The notes beneath the pieces were generated by a model that worked only from the letters and a program-made list of their open reading frames with translations, made no database searches and was not told where the DNA came from. A stretch of 64,000 bases of DNA from Mycolicibacterium sp. P1-5 (GTDB taxonomy: Bacteria > Actinomycetota > Actinomycetes > Mycobacteriales > Mycobacteriaceae), in contig NZ_NPKT01000018.1 of NCBI RefSeq assembly GCF_008329565.1, positions 1 through 64,000 of the forward strand. Reading direction: 5' to 3'. The position numbers were made by a program, and so were the translations under genes. Position 1 is the stretch's first letter. Every line of letters starts with the position of its first letter. This document shows positions 7,857-16,263 of this stretch, in pieces.

Positions 7857-8963
7857 ATGAAACTCGTTCCCTCTCAAGACGAACGCGATCTGGCGGCCAG
7901 CCTGCGGGGCCTGTTGGGGGCCGGGCGCTCCGATCTGTGGGGTGACCTGGCGGCGGCTGGGGTGATGGGACTGGGTCTGCCCGAAACCTACGGCGGGTCG
8001 GGTGGCTCGCTGTCGGACCTCGGGGTGTTCGCCCGCGAGGCCGGCCGGGCCCTGTGCCCGGTGCGGGTGCACAGCACGACGATCGCCGCGCACGCCGTAC
8101 GCATCCTGGGCGGCGAGAAGTCCTGCGTGACCTGGCTGCCGGACCTGGCCGCCGGCCGGATCGCGGCAACCACCGCGCTGTGGAACCCCAACGACGCGTC
8201 CGACGTCACCGCCACCATGCGGGCAGATCAGGACCGCGAGGGTACCTGGCGGCTCACCGGCACAGCTGATTTCGTGAATGATGCCGACACAGCCGACATC
8301 GTGGTCGTCTCCGGATTCGACCGCTCCGGCAACACCGTGGGCTTCGTCGTCCGGTTACGCAACGATGGTGTGACGCTACGGCCACTGGCGCTGATGGGCG
8401 GTCACCACGTCTCGGTGCTGCGCTTCGACGACGTGCCGGTCGATGATGTCCTCAACGACGGTGCCGCGCTAGGTCGTGACGACCTGCGACGGACTGCCAA
8501 TGCCGCGGCGGCGTTGACGGCACTGGATCTGGTGGGTGTCGGCGAGGCGGTGCTCGAGCGCACCGTGCGCTACACCACGATGCGCCAGCAGTTCGGCCGG
8601 CCGATCGCATCGTTCCAGGCCGCCCAGCACATCGTGGCGGACATGCACATCGCGCTGACGGCGGCCCGGCTGGCCGCGCAGTCGGCGGTGTTCGCGATCG
8701 CGGCGGGGCGCACTGCCGTCCGGGAGACGGCGATCGCCCGAATCCAGTCCGCCACCGCGGCCAAGTGGGCCACCCTCGACGCCCATCAGCTGCACGGCGG
8801 GATGGGGTACGTCGTGGAGACCGACCTGTACCTGTGGTCGGAGCGTGCCAGGGTGCTCTCGACATTGGGCGGGGGAGCCGATATCGCCGCGGCCTGGCTC
8901 GACGAGGACGAGGTCAGCCGCGCGGCGGTGGGTGACCGGTTGCGGCGCAAGGACGGCCAGTGA
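7857..8963 (+). CDS. Acyl-CoA dehydrogenase, second (divergent) subunit of the FadE pair
   Basis: A 368-residue protein with the acyl-CoA dehydrogenase fold: an N-terminal GLGLPETYGGSGG region and a C-terminal QLHGGMGYVVETDLYLW region. The middle-domain flavin motif of the first FadE is weak (TTALWNPNDAS in place of the usual YxMTEPxAGSD pattern). Degenerate partners of this sort are characteristic of the second subunit in ChsE-type heteromeric dehydrogenases. The ATG lies one base after the stop of the first FadE. The next gene overlaps by 4 nt, so equal expression is likely. Confidence 0.85.
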   Translation: MKLVPSQDERDLAASLRGLLGAGRSDLWGDLAAAGVMGLGLPETYGGSGGSLSDLGVFAREAGRALCPVRVHSTTIAAHAVRILGGEKSCVTWLPDLAAGRIAATTALWNPNDASDVTATMRADQDREGTWRLTGTADFVNDADTADIVVVSGFDRSGNTVGFVVRLRNDGVTLRPLALMGGHHVSVLRFDDVPVDDVLNDGAALGRDDLRRTANAAAALTALDLVGVGEAVLERTVRYTTMRQQFGRPIASFQAAQHIVADMHIALTAARLAAQSAVFAIAAGRTAVRETAIARIQSATAAKWATLDAHQLHGGMGYVVETDLYLWSERARVLSTLGGGADIAAAWLDEDEVSRAAVGDRLRRKDGQ

Positions 8964-9457
8964 CGGACAGCCTGATCGATGCGGAGACGGCGGCACGTGT
9001 CGGCACCGTGGCCGCCACCGCCACCGGCGAGGTGATCCGCCGGGACTGGCAGCGTTGGGCCGCCGCGATCGGCGATGACAACCCGCTGTGGTTCGACCCG
9101 GACTATGCCCGCACCAACGGCTATCGCGACGTGATCTGTCCGCCGCTGTATCTGCAGTATGCGATTCTCGGGGTCAGCCCGCTGTCCGGCCTGCGGCCCG
9201 ACGGATCCTCGGGCGCGGTGTCGGGCGGCCTGGCCTTTCCGAAGGCGCCGAGACGGATGGCGGGTGGCGAGAGCACCACCTTCCACCTACCGGCGTATCA
9301 CCGCGACGAGATCGAGATGGTCCGCACCATCTCCTCCGTCGTCGAAAAGGAGGGCCGCTCAGGTCGATTCGTTCTTGTCACCTGGCACACCGTGTATCGC
9401 AACCAGCATGGTGAGCTGGTCGCCGAGGCATCCACGTCGATGATTGCGCGCCCATGA
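8960..9457 (+). CDS. MaoC-like dehydratase/hydratase, first of a pair (FAS1-type N-terminal fold)
   Basis: A 165-residue hot-dog fold protein of the MaoC/FAS1-like dehydratase type (IGDDNPLWFDPDYARTNGYRDVICPPLYL). The ring of small residues and the proline-rich PPLYL segment match the substrate-loop half of heteromeric enoyl-CoA hydratases. It starts at GTG overlapping the FadE stop and ends in an ATGA overlap with the second MaoC gene. The two most likely form one heteromeric hydratase, as ChsH1 and ChsH2 do in cholesterol side-chain degradation. The substrate is unknown. Confidence 0.85.
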   Translation: MTDSLIDAETAARVGTVAATATGEVIRRDWQRWAAAIGDDNPLWFDPDYARTNGYRDVICPPLYLQYAILGVSPLSGLRPDGSSGAVSGGLAFPKAPRRMAGGESTTFHLPAYHRDEIEMVRTISSVVEKEGRSGRFVLVTWHTVYRNQHGELVAEASTSMIARP

Positions 9458-9891
9458 CCGAGTTGTTCTACGACGATATCGAGCCGGGAGACCGGCTACC
9501 TGAGTTGGCGGTGACCGTCGACGAGACACAGCTGTTCTTCTTCAGCGCGGCGACCTACAACGGTCACCGCATCCACTACGACAAAGACTGGGCCCGCGAC
9601 AGGGAGGGCTACGACGATGTCCTGGTACAGGGTCCGCTGCAGGCCGCACTGCTGGGGCGTGCGATCACCGACTGGATCGGCGGCCGCGGCCGGCTGGTGA
9701 GCTATTCGGTGCAGAACCGCGGCGTGGCGTTTCCCGGTCAGCTACTGACGTTCGGGGGCACGGTCACCGGCAAGCGGATCGAGGGCGACCGAGGCCTGGT
9801 CGACCTGGACATCGCCGGGCGCCGCGACGCCGACATCCTGATGCCGGGCACCGCGACCGTGGAACTGCCTCGCCGGCAGGGGGTTTCCTGA
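9454..9891 (+). CDS. MaoC-like enoyl-CoA hydratase, second of a pair
   Basis: A 145-residue MaoC hot-dog protein. The region FSAATYNGHRIHYDKDWA corresponds to the hydratase-2 active-site motif, with an Asn-His pair in place of the more usual Asp-His spacing. It ends in a typical edge strand (GTATVELPRR). It would hydrate the enoyl-CoA made by the FadE pair, in complex with the preceding protein. The stop overlaps the thiolase start in TGATG. Confidence 0.85.
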   Translation: MTELFYDDIEPGDRLPELAVTVDETQLFFFSAATYNGHRIHYDKDWARDREGYDDVLVQGPLQAALLGRAITDWIGGRGRLVSYSVQNRGVAFPGQLLTFGGTVTGKRIEGDRGLVDLDIAGRRDADILMPGTATVELPRRQGVS

Positions 9892-11090
9892 TGCGCCTGG
9901 CAGGTGAGGCGGCGATCGTCGGGATCGCCGAGCTGCCCGCCGAACGCAAACCGGTGCGCCCGGAACTGTTCACCCTCGACCAGTACGCCGCCCTGGCCAA
10001 GATGGTGCTCGACGACGCCGGGCTGGACGCGGGTGTGGTCAACGGGCTGATCTCCCACGGCCTGGCCGAATCCGACATGTTCGTTCCGGCGACGCTGTCT
10101 GAATACCTCGGTCTGCCCATCGATTTCGGTGAGCGGGTGGATTTGGGAGGCGCCACCTCGGCCGCCATGGTGTGGCGTGCGGCGGTCGCGGTCGAGCTCG
10201 GACTGTGCGACGCGGTGCTCGCGGTATTGCCTGGTTCGCGGGCGCTGCCGCGGTCGGTGCTGCGCGAGCCGGTTGCGCCGAGTTGGTTTGGGGCTTCGAG
10301 CAACAACTACGGCTCGCCGCAGGCCGAGTACGAGATTCCGTACGGAAACGTCGGGCAGAACGCGCCGTTCGCCCAGATCGCGCAACGCTACGGCGCGCAG
10401 TACGGTTACGACCCGTCGGCGCTGGCCAAGATCGCCGTCGATCAGCGAACCAACGCTTGCGCGCATCCCGGCGCGGTATTCCACGGCACGCCGCTCACCG
10501 AGGCCGAGGTGCTGAACAGCCCGATGATTTCCGATCCGATCCACATGCTGGAGACTGTGATGCCCGTCCACGGGGGCACCGGGGTGCTGGTCGCAAACGC
10601 CGACCTGGCCCGCAGAAGCCGTCATCGCCCCGTGTGGATCAAGGGATTCGGTGAGCACATCGCGTTCAAGACCACGACCTACGCGCAGGATCCGATGATC
10701 ACCCCGATCGCGCGCTCGGCGCAGCGGGCCTTCACCATGGCGGGACTGCGCCCGGCCGACGTCGACGTCGCCTCGATCTACGACTGCTACACCATCACCG
10801 TGTTGATGACGTTGGAGGACGCCGGATTCTGCCCGAAAGGGCAGGGCATGACCTGGATCAAGGACCGCGACCTGACCTTCCGCGGCGACTTCCCGCTCAA
10901 CACCGCAGGCGGCCAGCTGTCCTACGGGCAGGCTGGGATGTCCGGCGGCATGCACCACGTCGTCGATGCCGCGCGCCAGCTGATGGGACGCTCGGCCGCG
11001 GCCCAGGTCCCCGATGCCAACATCGCGTTCGTCGCCGGGACCGGCGGGATCATGAGTGAACAGGTGGCACTGGTGCTGGGGGGCGACTGA
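9891..11090 (+). CDS. Thiolase-fold lipid-transfer protein (Ltp2-like, probable retro-aldolase)
   Basis: A 399-residue thiolase-superfamily protein of the SCP-x/Ltp type. The usual nucleophilic Cys region reads DLGGATSAAMV, so the cysteine of true thiolases is absent. YDCYT and the C-terminal AGTGG loop are present. Ltp2 proteins without that cysteine act as aldol-lyases with a DUF35 partner, releasing propionyl-CoA and a ketone in steroid side-chain breakdown. A DUF35 gene follows directly with a TGATG overlap, so a retro-aldol cleavage is the likely reaction. This is inferred from sequence and order. Confidence 0.83.
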   Translation: MRLAGEAAIVGIAELPAERKPVRPELFTLDQYAALAKMVLDDAGLDAGVVNGLISHGLAESDMFVPATLSEYLGLPIDFGERVDLGGATSAAMVWRAAVAVELGLCDAVLAVLPGSRALPRSVLREPVAPSWFGASSNNYGSPQAEYEIPYGNVGQNAPFAQIAQRYGAQYGYDPSALAKIAVDQRTNACAHPGAVFHGTPLTEAEVLNSPMISDPIHMLETVMPVHGGTGVLVANADLARRSRHRPVWIKGFGEHIAFKTTTYAQDPMITPIARSAQRAFTMAGLRPADVDVASIYDCYTITVLMTLEDAGFCPKGQGMTWIKDRDLTFRGDFPLNTAGGQLSYGQAGMSGGMHHVVDAARQLMGRSAAAQVPDANIAFVAGTGGIMSEQVALVLGGD

Positions 11091-11494
11091 TGATCCCGGT
11101 ACCCGAACCAACCCCGGTGTCCCGGCCGTTCTGGGAGGCGCTGGCCGAACATCGAATCCTGGTGCAGTACTCGCCGTCGGCGGGCCGTTACGTGTTCTAT
11201 CCGCGTACGCTCACGCCGGGCACGCTGGCCGACGACCTCGAGTGGCGCGAGATAGACGGTGCCGCAACGCTGTACACGTACACGGTGGCGCGCCGCCCGA
11301 CCGGTCCGCCATGGGTCGATTCGCTGCCGCAGTTGCCCGCGGTGGTGCAGTGGGACGTCGGGCCGCGGTTCTCCACCGAGCTGGTGGACGTCGACCCGGA
11401 CGACGTCCGGATCGGAATGCGCCTCACCCCGGTGTTCTGTGACCTCCCCGACAGCGGGATTACCCTGCTGCGTTACCGGCCGGCCGACGCGTGA
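11090..11494 (+). CDS. Stand-alone DUF35 OB-fold protein lacking its zinc ribbon cysteines
   Basis: A 134-residue protein aligning with DUF35, which normally has a rubredoxin-like zinc ribbon then an OB fold. The N-terminal helix (RPFWEALAEHRILVQYS) and the OB strands (LYTYTVARRPTGPPW, LPAVVQWD) are clear. At the ribbon, where family members carry two CxxC pairs, the sequence reads QYSPSAGRYVFYPRTLTPG and contains no cysteine, so it should not bind zinc there. In the igr operon the equivalent domain is fused to ChsH2; here it is a separate gene between the thiolase and FadD, overlapping both. It probably scaffolds the aldolase. Confidence 0.8.
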   Translation: MIPVPEPTPVSRPFWEALAEHRILVQYSPSAGRYVFYPRTLTPGTLADDLEWREIDGAATLYTYTVARRPTGPPWVDSLPQLPAVVQWDVGPRFSTELVDVDPDDVRIGMRLTPVFCDLPDSGITLLRYRPADA

Positions 11495-13062
11495 TCGACA
11501 CCGTCCAGAAGCTGCTACGGTCCCGGACCGAGGACGACTCCGTCGCGGTGATCTCGCCCGAGCGCACCTGGACGTGGCGGGAATACCTGGCCGAGGCCAC
11601 TGCGGAAGCGTCAGCACTGCTTGCCCTGCTGGACCCGGCGCGGCCGCTGCATGTCGGTGCACTGATGACGAATTCGCCCGCCTACGTTCGGTCGATGGCG
11701 GCGGCTGCCCTCGGTGGGTACGTGTTGTGCGGCATCAACACCACCCGCCGCGGCGAGGGCCTGGTCTCCGACATCCGCCGCTCGGACTGCCAGCTGCTGC
11801 TGGTCGACTTCGATCACGCCCCGCTTCTCGACGGCCTCGACCTCGCGGGCATCACCGTCTTCAACGTGGCCGAGCCGCACTACGCGGAGGTGATCGGCAC
11901 CGCAAAACCGCTTGTGCCACAAGAAGTCAGCGGCGCCGACCCGTTCATGATGATCTTCACCTCGGGCACCAGCGGCAACCCGAAGGCCGTGCCGTTCGTC
12001 CACACGATGAGCGTGATGTGCGGCTTGAGCCTGGCGGCACAGATGGACATCACCGCCGGCGACGTGTGCTATCTCGCGATGCCGTTGTTCCACTCCAACG
12101 GTGTGGCGGTGGGCTTTTCGGTGGCGGTCACTGCCGGTGCGGCGATGGTCCCGGTGAAGTTCTCGGTGTCGCGGTTGTTGCCGGACCTACGCCGCTACGG
12201 CGTCACGTTCATGAACTACGTGGGCAAGCCACTGGCGCTGGTGCTGGCCACCCCCGAGCAACCCGACGACGCCGACAACCCGCTGCGCATCATGTACGGC
12301 AACGAGGCCACCGAGCGTGACATCGCCGAGTTCTCACGGCGTTTCGGCTGCCGCATCATCGACGGGTTTGGCTCCAGTGAGTTCGCCGTCGTCGTGGTCC
12401 GCGAGGACGGCACCCCGCCCGGCTCGATCGGCAAGGGCTGGGGCGGAGTGTCGATCTACCACCCCGACACCGTGACCGAGTGTGCCACCGCCGTTTTCGA
12501 CGAGAACGGTGCACTGCTCAACGCCGATGACGCGGTGGGGGAGCTGGTCAATACCACCGGCGCGGGACCGTTCACCGGCTACTACAACGATCCGGCAGCC
12601 ACTTCCGAGCGTATTCGGCACGGCATGTACTGGACCGGTGACCTCGCCTATCGCGACGCCGACGGCTGGATCTACCTGGCCGGCCGGACCTCGGACTGGA
12701 TGCGGGTCGACGGGGAGAACATGGCCGCCGCACCGATCGAGCGGATCCTGTTGCGGCTGGCACAAGTCAACCAGGTGGCTGTCTACGCGGTGCCCGACGC
12801 ACAGGTCGGCGATCAGGTGATGGCGGCGGTCGTTCTGCGCCAGGGCGAGTCGCTGACCCCGGCACAATTCGAGGAGTTCCTGGCCGCCCAGCGCGATCTG
12901 TCGCCGAAGGCCTGGCCGCGGTTTGTCCGCATCAACGATGACCTGCCGCAGACCGCCACCAACAAGATCCTCAAGCGGGAGCTGAGCGCGGCCGGCGTGA
13001 CCGCCGGCGATGGCGTGTTGTGGGAGCGGGGGGCCCGCGCGACCAGTTATCAGGTGGTCTGA
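11491..13062 (+). CDS. AMP-forming acyl-CoA synthetase (FadD17-like)
   Basis: A 523-residue adenylate-forming ligase. The P-loop motif is MIFTSGTSGNPKAV, the A5 region is GFGSSE, the A7 motif is YWTGDLAYRD, and the C-terminal catalytic Lys lies in TATNKILKREL. It would activate the pathway substrate to its CoA thioester for the upstream FadE/MaoC/Ltp enzymes. The start is GTG inside a GTGA overlap with the DUF35 gene. It is the last gene of the operon. A hairpin-rich repeat separates it from the convergent sdhB. Confidence 0.87.
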   Translation: MIDTVQKLLRSRTEDDSVAVISPERTWTWREYLAEATAEASALLALLDPARPLHVGALMTNSPAYVRSMAAAALGGYVLCGINTTRRGEGLVSDIRRSDCQLLLVDFDHAPLLDGLDLAGITVFNVAEPHYAEVIGTAKPLVPQEVSGADPFMMIFTSGTSGNPKAVPFVHTMSVMCGLSLAAQMDITAGDVCYLAMPLFHSNGVAVGFSVAVTAGAAMVPVKFSVSRLLPDLRRYGVTFMNYVGKPLALVLATPEQPDDADNPLRIMYGNEATERDIAEFSRRFGCRIIDGFGSSEFAVVVVREDGTPPGSIGKGWGGVSIYHPDTVTECATAVFDENGALLNADDAVGELVNTTGAGPFTGYYNDPAATSERIRHGMYWTGDLAYRDADGWIYLAGRTSDWMRVDGENMAAAPIERILLRLAQVNQVAVYAVPDAQVGDQVMAAVVLRQGESLTPAQFEEFLAAQRDLSPKAWPRFVRINDDLPQTATNKILKRELSAAGVTAGDGVLWERGARATSYQVV

Positions 13063-13077
13063 AGGCCATACGGATTC

Positions 13078-13242
13078 GTCGACTGTGCGGTCCGCTAGCC
13101 CGCCGAGAGTGGGGGTTTTCGGTGATCAATCGACCCTTCATCACCGAGAAGTCGCACGCTCGACGCGCTGCCACATAGCGGCGTCGACTGTGCGGTCTGA
13201 TACGCCGATAGCGGCGTGTTGCGGATGAAACCGCACAGTCGC
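13078..13242. repeat. Intergenic palindromic repeat cluster between fadD and sdhB
   Basis: The motif GTCGACTGTGCGGT occurs at 13078-13091 and 13183-13196, and an inverted copy lies at 13230-13242. A second smaller dyad, CGGTGAT against ATCACCG, lies around 13120-13147, and ATAGCGGCG recurs at 13175 and 13209. The structure is of a repeated, fold-prone intergenic element. The flanking genes are convergent and no coding frame is supported. Confidence 0.6.
13186..13240. terminator. Probable bidirectional terminator hairpin between convergent operons
   Basis: GACTGTGCGGT (13186-13196) pairs perfectly with ACCGCACAGTC (13230-13240). Inside the loop ACGCC pairs with GGCGT (13202-13217 region), giving a nested hairpin. 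There is no U-tract, which is usual for mycobacterial terminators. Confidence 0.5.
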
Positions 13243-13258
13243 GGCTTGGGCAACCCCG

Positions 13259-14029
13259 TCAGCGCACGAACATCAACGCGCGCTTGACCTCCTGGATCGC
13301 CTTGGTGACCTCGATGCCGCGCGGGCAGGCGTCGGTGCAGTTGAACGTGGTGCGGCAGCGCCACACCCCGTCGACGTCGTTGAGGATGTCGAGGCGCTCG
13401 GCGGCCCCCTCGTCGCGGCTGTCGAAGATGAACCGGTGGGCGTTGACGATCGCGGCCGGACCAAAGTACGACCCTTCGCTCCAGTACACCGGGCAGCTGG
13501 TCGTGCAGCACGCGCACAAGATGCACTTGGTGGTGTCGTCGTAGCGGGCCCGGTCGGTCTGACTCTGGATACGTTCCCGGGTAGGCGGATTCCCCGAGGT
13601 GATCAGGTACGGCTTCACCGCGCGGTAGGCGTCGAAGAACGGCTCCATGTTGACCACGAGATCTTTTTCCACGGCCAGACCCTTGATCGGCTCGATCGTG
13701 ATCGTGAGCGGCTTGTCCTTCTTGGGCAGCAGGTCGCGCATCAACACCTTGCACGCCAGCCGGTTGACGCCGTTGATCCGCATCGCATCGGACCCGCACA
13801 CCCCGTGTGCGCACGAGCGACGGAAGGTCAGTGTCCCGTCCAGGTAGCTCTTCACGTAGATCAGCAGGTTCAGCAAGCGATCCGACGGCAGGCAGGGCAC
13901 CCGGAAACTCTGGTAACCGGCGCTGTCGGGATCCTCCGGGTTGAACCGCGCGATCTTCAGCGTCACCATCACGGCGCCGTCCGGGATCGGCGGCAGCGCG
14001 GGTTCTTTCACTTTAGGTGCGATGGTCAT
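13259..14029 (-). CDS. sdhB: Succinate dehydrogenase iron-sulfur subunit
   Basis: The 256-residue iron-sulfur protein of respiratory complex II. The [2Fe-2S] ligands lie in SCAHGVCGSDAMRINGVNRLAC. The [4Fe-4S] and [3Fe-4S] ligands lie in CILCACCTTSCP and in the C-terminal CRTTFNCTDACP. It passes electrons from SdhA to the quinone site. The ATG at 14029 shares one base with the sdhA TGA (TGATG); an in-frame TTG one codon earlier is less likely. It is last in sdhCDAB. Synteny with Rv3316-Rv3319 marks this as the Sdh2 enzyme. Confidence 0.95.
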   Translation of the reverse strand: MTIAPKVKEPALPPIPDGAVMVTLKIARFNPEDPDSAGYQSFRVPCLPSDRLLNLLIYVKSYLDGTLTFRRSCAHGVCGSDAMRINGVNRLACKVLMRDLLPKKDKPLTITIEPIKGLAVEKDLVVNMEPFFDAYRAVKPYLITSGNPPTRERIQSQTDRARYDDTTKCILCACCTTSCPVYWSEGSYFGPAAIVNAHRFIFDSRDEGAAERLDILNDVDGVWRCRTTFNCTDACPRGIEVTKAIQEVKRALMFVR

Positions 14030-15783
14030 CAATACTTCCGTTCCATCGGCTCGTAGCGGGTCTGCACGACGGGTTTGTAGTCCAGCCGGATGTCACTCAG
14101 GAGACCGGAACCGTCCTTGTACGCCATGGTGTGCCGCATGTAATTGGTGTCGTCGCGGTTGGGGTAGTCCTCCCGGGCGTGGCCGCCGCGAGACTCCTTG
14201 CGGTTCAACGCTCCGACGACGGTGACTTCGGCCATCTCGAGCAGGAAGCCAAGCTCGATAGCCTCCAGCAAATCACTGTTGTAACGCTTCCCCTTGTCGT
14301 GCACGGTGATTCGTGCGTAACGCTCCTTGAGCGCGTGGATGTCGGTGAGCGCCTGCTTGAGGGTCTCCTCGGTGCGGAACACCGCGGCGTTGTTGTCCAT
14401 CGACTGCTGCAGCGCGCCGCGGATGTCGGCCACCCGCTCGTTGCCGTGCTCGCTCAGGATGTCGGCGACCCAGTTCACCACCATGCCGGCCGGCTGCTCC
14501 GGCAGGTCGACGAAATCGTGGCCGAGGGCGTAGTTCGCGGCGGAGATGCCGGCGCGACGGCCGAAGACGTTGATGTCGAGCAACGAGTTGGTGCCCAGCC
14601 GGTTGGCGCCGTGCACCGACACGCAGGCGCATTCGCCGGCGGCGTACAGGCCCGGCACCGTTGTGGCGTTGTCTCGCAACACTTGTCCGGTGATCGTGGT
14701 CGGAATACCGCCCATCACGTAGTGGCAGGTGGGGTAGACCGGTACCAGCTCCGTGACCGGGTCCACACCGAGATAGGTGCGGGCGAACTCGGTGATGTCG
14801 GGCAGCTTGGCTTCCAGCACGTCCGCGCCGAGGTGACGCACATCGATATAGACGTAGTCCTTGTGCGGACCGGCGCCGCGGCCTTCCAGGACCTCGAGCA
14901 CCATCGAGCGGGCGACGATGTCACGTGGCGCCAGGTCGACGATGGTGGGGGCGTAGCGCTCCATGAACCGCTCGCCCTCGCCGTTGAGCAGCCGGCCCCC
15001 TTCCCCGCGGACCGCCTCGGAGATGAGGATCCCCAACCCGGCCAGGCCGGTCGGGTGGAACTGATGAAATTCCATGTCCTCCAGGGGAAGGCCCTTACGG
15101 AAGACGATGCCCAAGCCGTCACCGGTCAGCGTGTGGGCGTTGGAGGTGGTCTTGTACATCCGGCCCGATCCGCCGGTGGCGAACACGATGGCCTTGGCGT
15201 GGAAGACGTGGATGTCGCCGGTGGCGAGCTCATAGGCGACCACGCCACTGGCGACCGGCCCGCTGGGCGTCTCGGTCAGTACCAGGTCGAGGGCGTAGAA
15301 CTCGTTGAAGAACTCGACGTCGTGCTTGACGCAGTTTTGGTAGAGCGTCTGCAGGATCATGTGGCCGGTGCGGTCGGCGGCATAACACGCCCGGCGCACC
15401 GGCGCCTTCCCATGGTCGCGGGTGTGGCCGCCGAACCGGCGCTGGTCGATGCGGCCCTCGGGGGTGCGGTTGAACGGCATCCCCATCTTCTCGAGGTCGA
15501 GCACCGCGTCGATGGCTTCCTTGGCCATGATCTCGACGGCGTCCTGGTCGGCCAGGTAGTCGCCGCCCTTGACGGTGTCGAAGGTGTGCCACTCCCAGTT
15601 GTCCTCTTCGACATTGGCCAGGGCCGCGCACATGCCGCCCTGCGCCGCGCCGGTGTGCGAACGGGTCGGGTACAGCTTGGTCAGCACCGCAGTCCGCACC
15701 CGCGGTCCGGCCTCGACGGCCGCGCGCATGCCGGCTCCGCCTGCGCCGACGATGATCACGTCGTAGCGGTGTTCGGTAATCAT
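14029..15783 (-). CDS. sdhA: Succinate dehydrogenase flavoprotein subunit
   Basis: A 584-residue flavoprotein. The N-terminal dinucleotide motif is VIIVGAGGAGMRAA, and the SHTGAAQGG segment contains the His that covalently binds FAD. Catalytic-region motifs include EFHQFHPTGL, RGEGGRLLNGEGERFM and GANRLGTNSLLD. It oxidises succinate to fumarate on the cytoplasmic side. An 18-bp gap separates it from sdhD upstream, and it overlaps sdhB by one base. A long open frame on the opposite strand is a GC-rich shadow. Confidence 0.97.
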   Translation of the reverse strand: MITEHRYDVIIVGAGGAGMRAAVEAGPRVRTAVLTKLYPTRSHTGAAQGGMCAALANVEEDNWEWHTFDTVKGGDYLADQDAVEIMAKEAIDAVLDLEKMGMPFNRTPEGRIDQRRFGGHTRDHGKAPVRRACYAADRTGHMILQTLYQNCVKHDVEFFNEFYALDLVLTETPSGPVASGVVAYELATGDIHVFHAKAIVFATGGSGRMYKTTSNAHTLTGDGLGIVFRKGLPLEDMEFHQFHPTGLAGLGILISEAVRGEGGRLLNGEGERFMERYAPTIVDLAPRDIVARSMVLEVLEGRGAGPHKDYVYIDVRHLGADVLEAKLPDITEFARTYLGVDPVTELVPVYPTCHYVMGGIPTTITGQVLRDNATTVPGLYAAGECACVSVHGANRLGTNSLLDINVFGRRAGISAANYALGHDFVDLPEQPAGMVVNWVADILSEHGNERVADIRGALQQSMDNNAAVFRTEETLKQALTDIHALKERYARITVHDKGKRYNSDLLEAIELGFLLEMAEVTVVGALNRKESRGGHAREDYPNRDDTNYMRHTMAYKDGSGLLSDIRLDYKPVVQTRYEPMERKY

Positions 15784-15801
15784 TTTCGCCTCGGGGAGCT
15801 T

Positions 15802-16263
15802 CTAGGAGATGTTGGGGTTGAAGGTGAGCAGCACGTAGGTGCCCACCACCAGGGTGATGAGCATCGCGATCACCAGCAGCGAGTTGAGCCAGAACTTCGT
15901 GGAGTCCTTGCGTGCGTAGTCGCCGATGATCGTGCGGATCCCGTTGCCGCCGTGCAGTTGGGCCAGCCACAACAGCAGAAGATCCCAGGTCTGCCAGAAC
16001 GGCGAGGCCCAGCGCTGCGCGACGTAGTTGAAGTCGAGGCGGTAGACGCCGCCATCCCACATCAGCCCGATGAACAGGTGACCCAGCGCGAGGAAGATCA
16101 GCACGACCCCGGAGAACCGCATGAACAGCCACGCGTACTTCTCGAAGTTCGGCATGCCGGAGGGCCGGCGGGGGGTGCGCGGGTTGTCCAGCCCGGCCGG
16201 GCGGTCGTGATTGTGCTCCAGGATCGGGGCAGGCGGGCCGAGTCGGCTCTCGGGCGCGCTCAT
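15802..16263 (-). CDS. sdhD: Succinate dehydrogenase membrane anchor subunit
   Basis: A 153-residue membrane anchor with three predicted helices (about residues 48-67, 90-105 and 128-148). FMRFSGVVLIFLALGHLFIGLMW carries the likely haem-ligand His. The LHGGNGIRTIIGDYARKD segment is typical of the quinone-site end. The start is the ATG at 16263, whose ATGA overlaps the sdhC stop. The 37-residue N-terminal extension is hydrophilic and proline-rich. Confidence 0.92.
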   Translation of the reverse strand: MSAPESRLGPPAPILEHNHDRPAGLDNPRTPRRPSGMPNFEKYAWLFMRFSGVVLIFLALGHLFIGLMWDGGVYRLDFNYVAQRWASPFWQTWDLLLLWLAQLHGGNGIRTIIGDYARKDSTKFWLNSLLVIAMLITLVVGTYVLLTFNPNIS

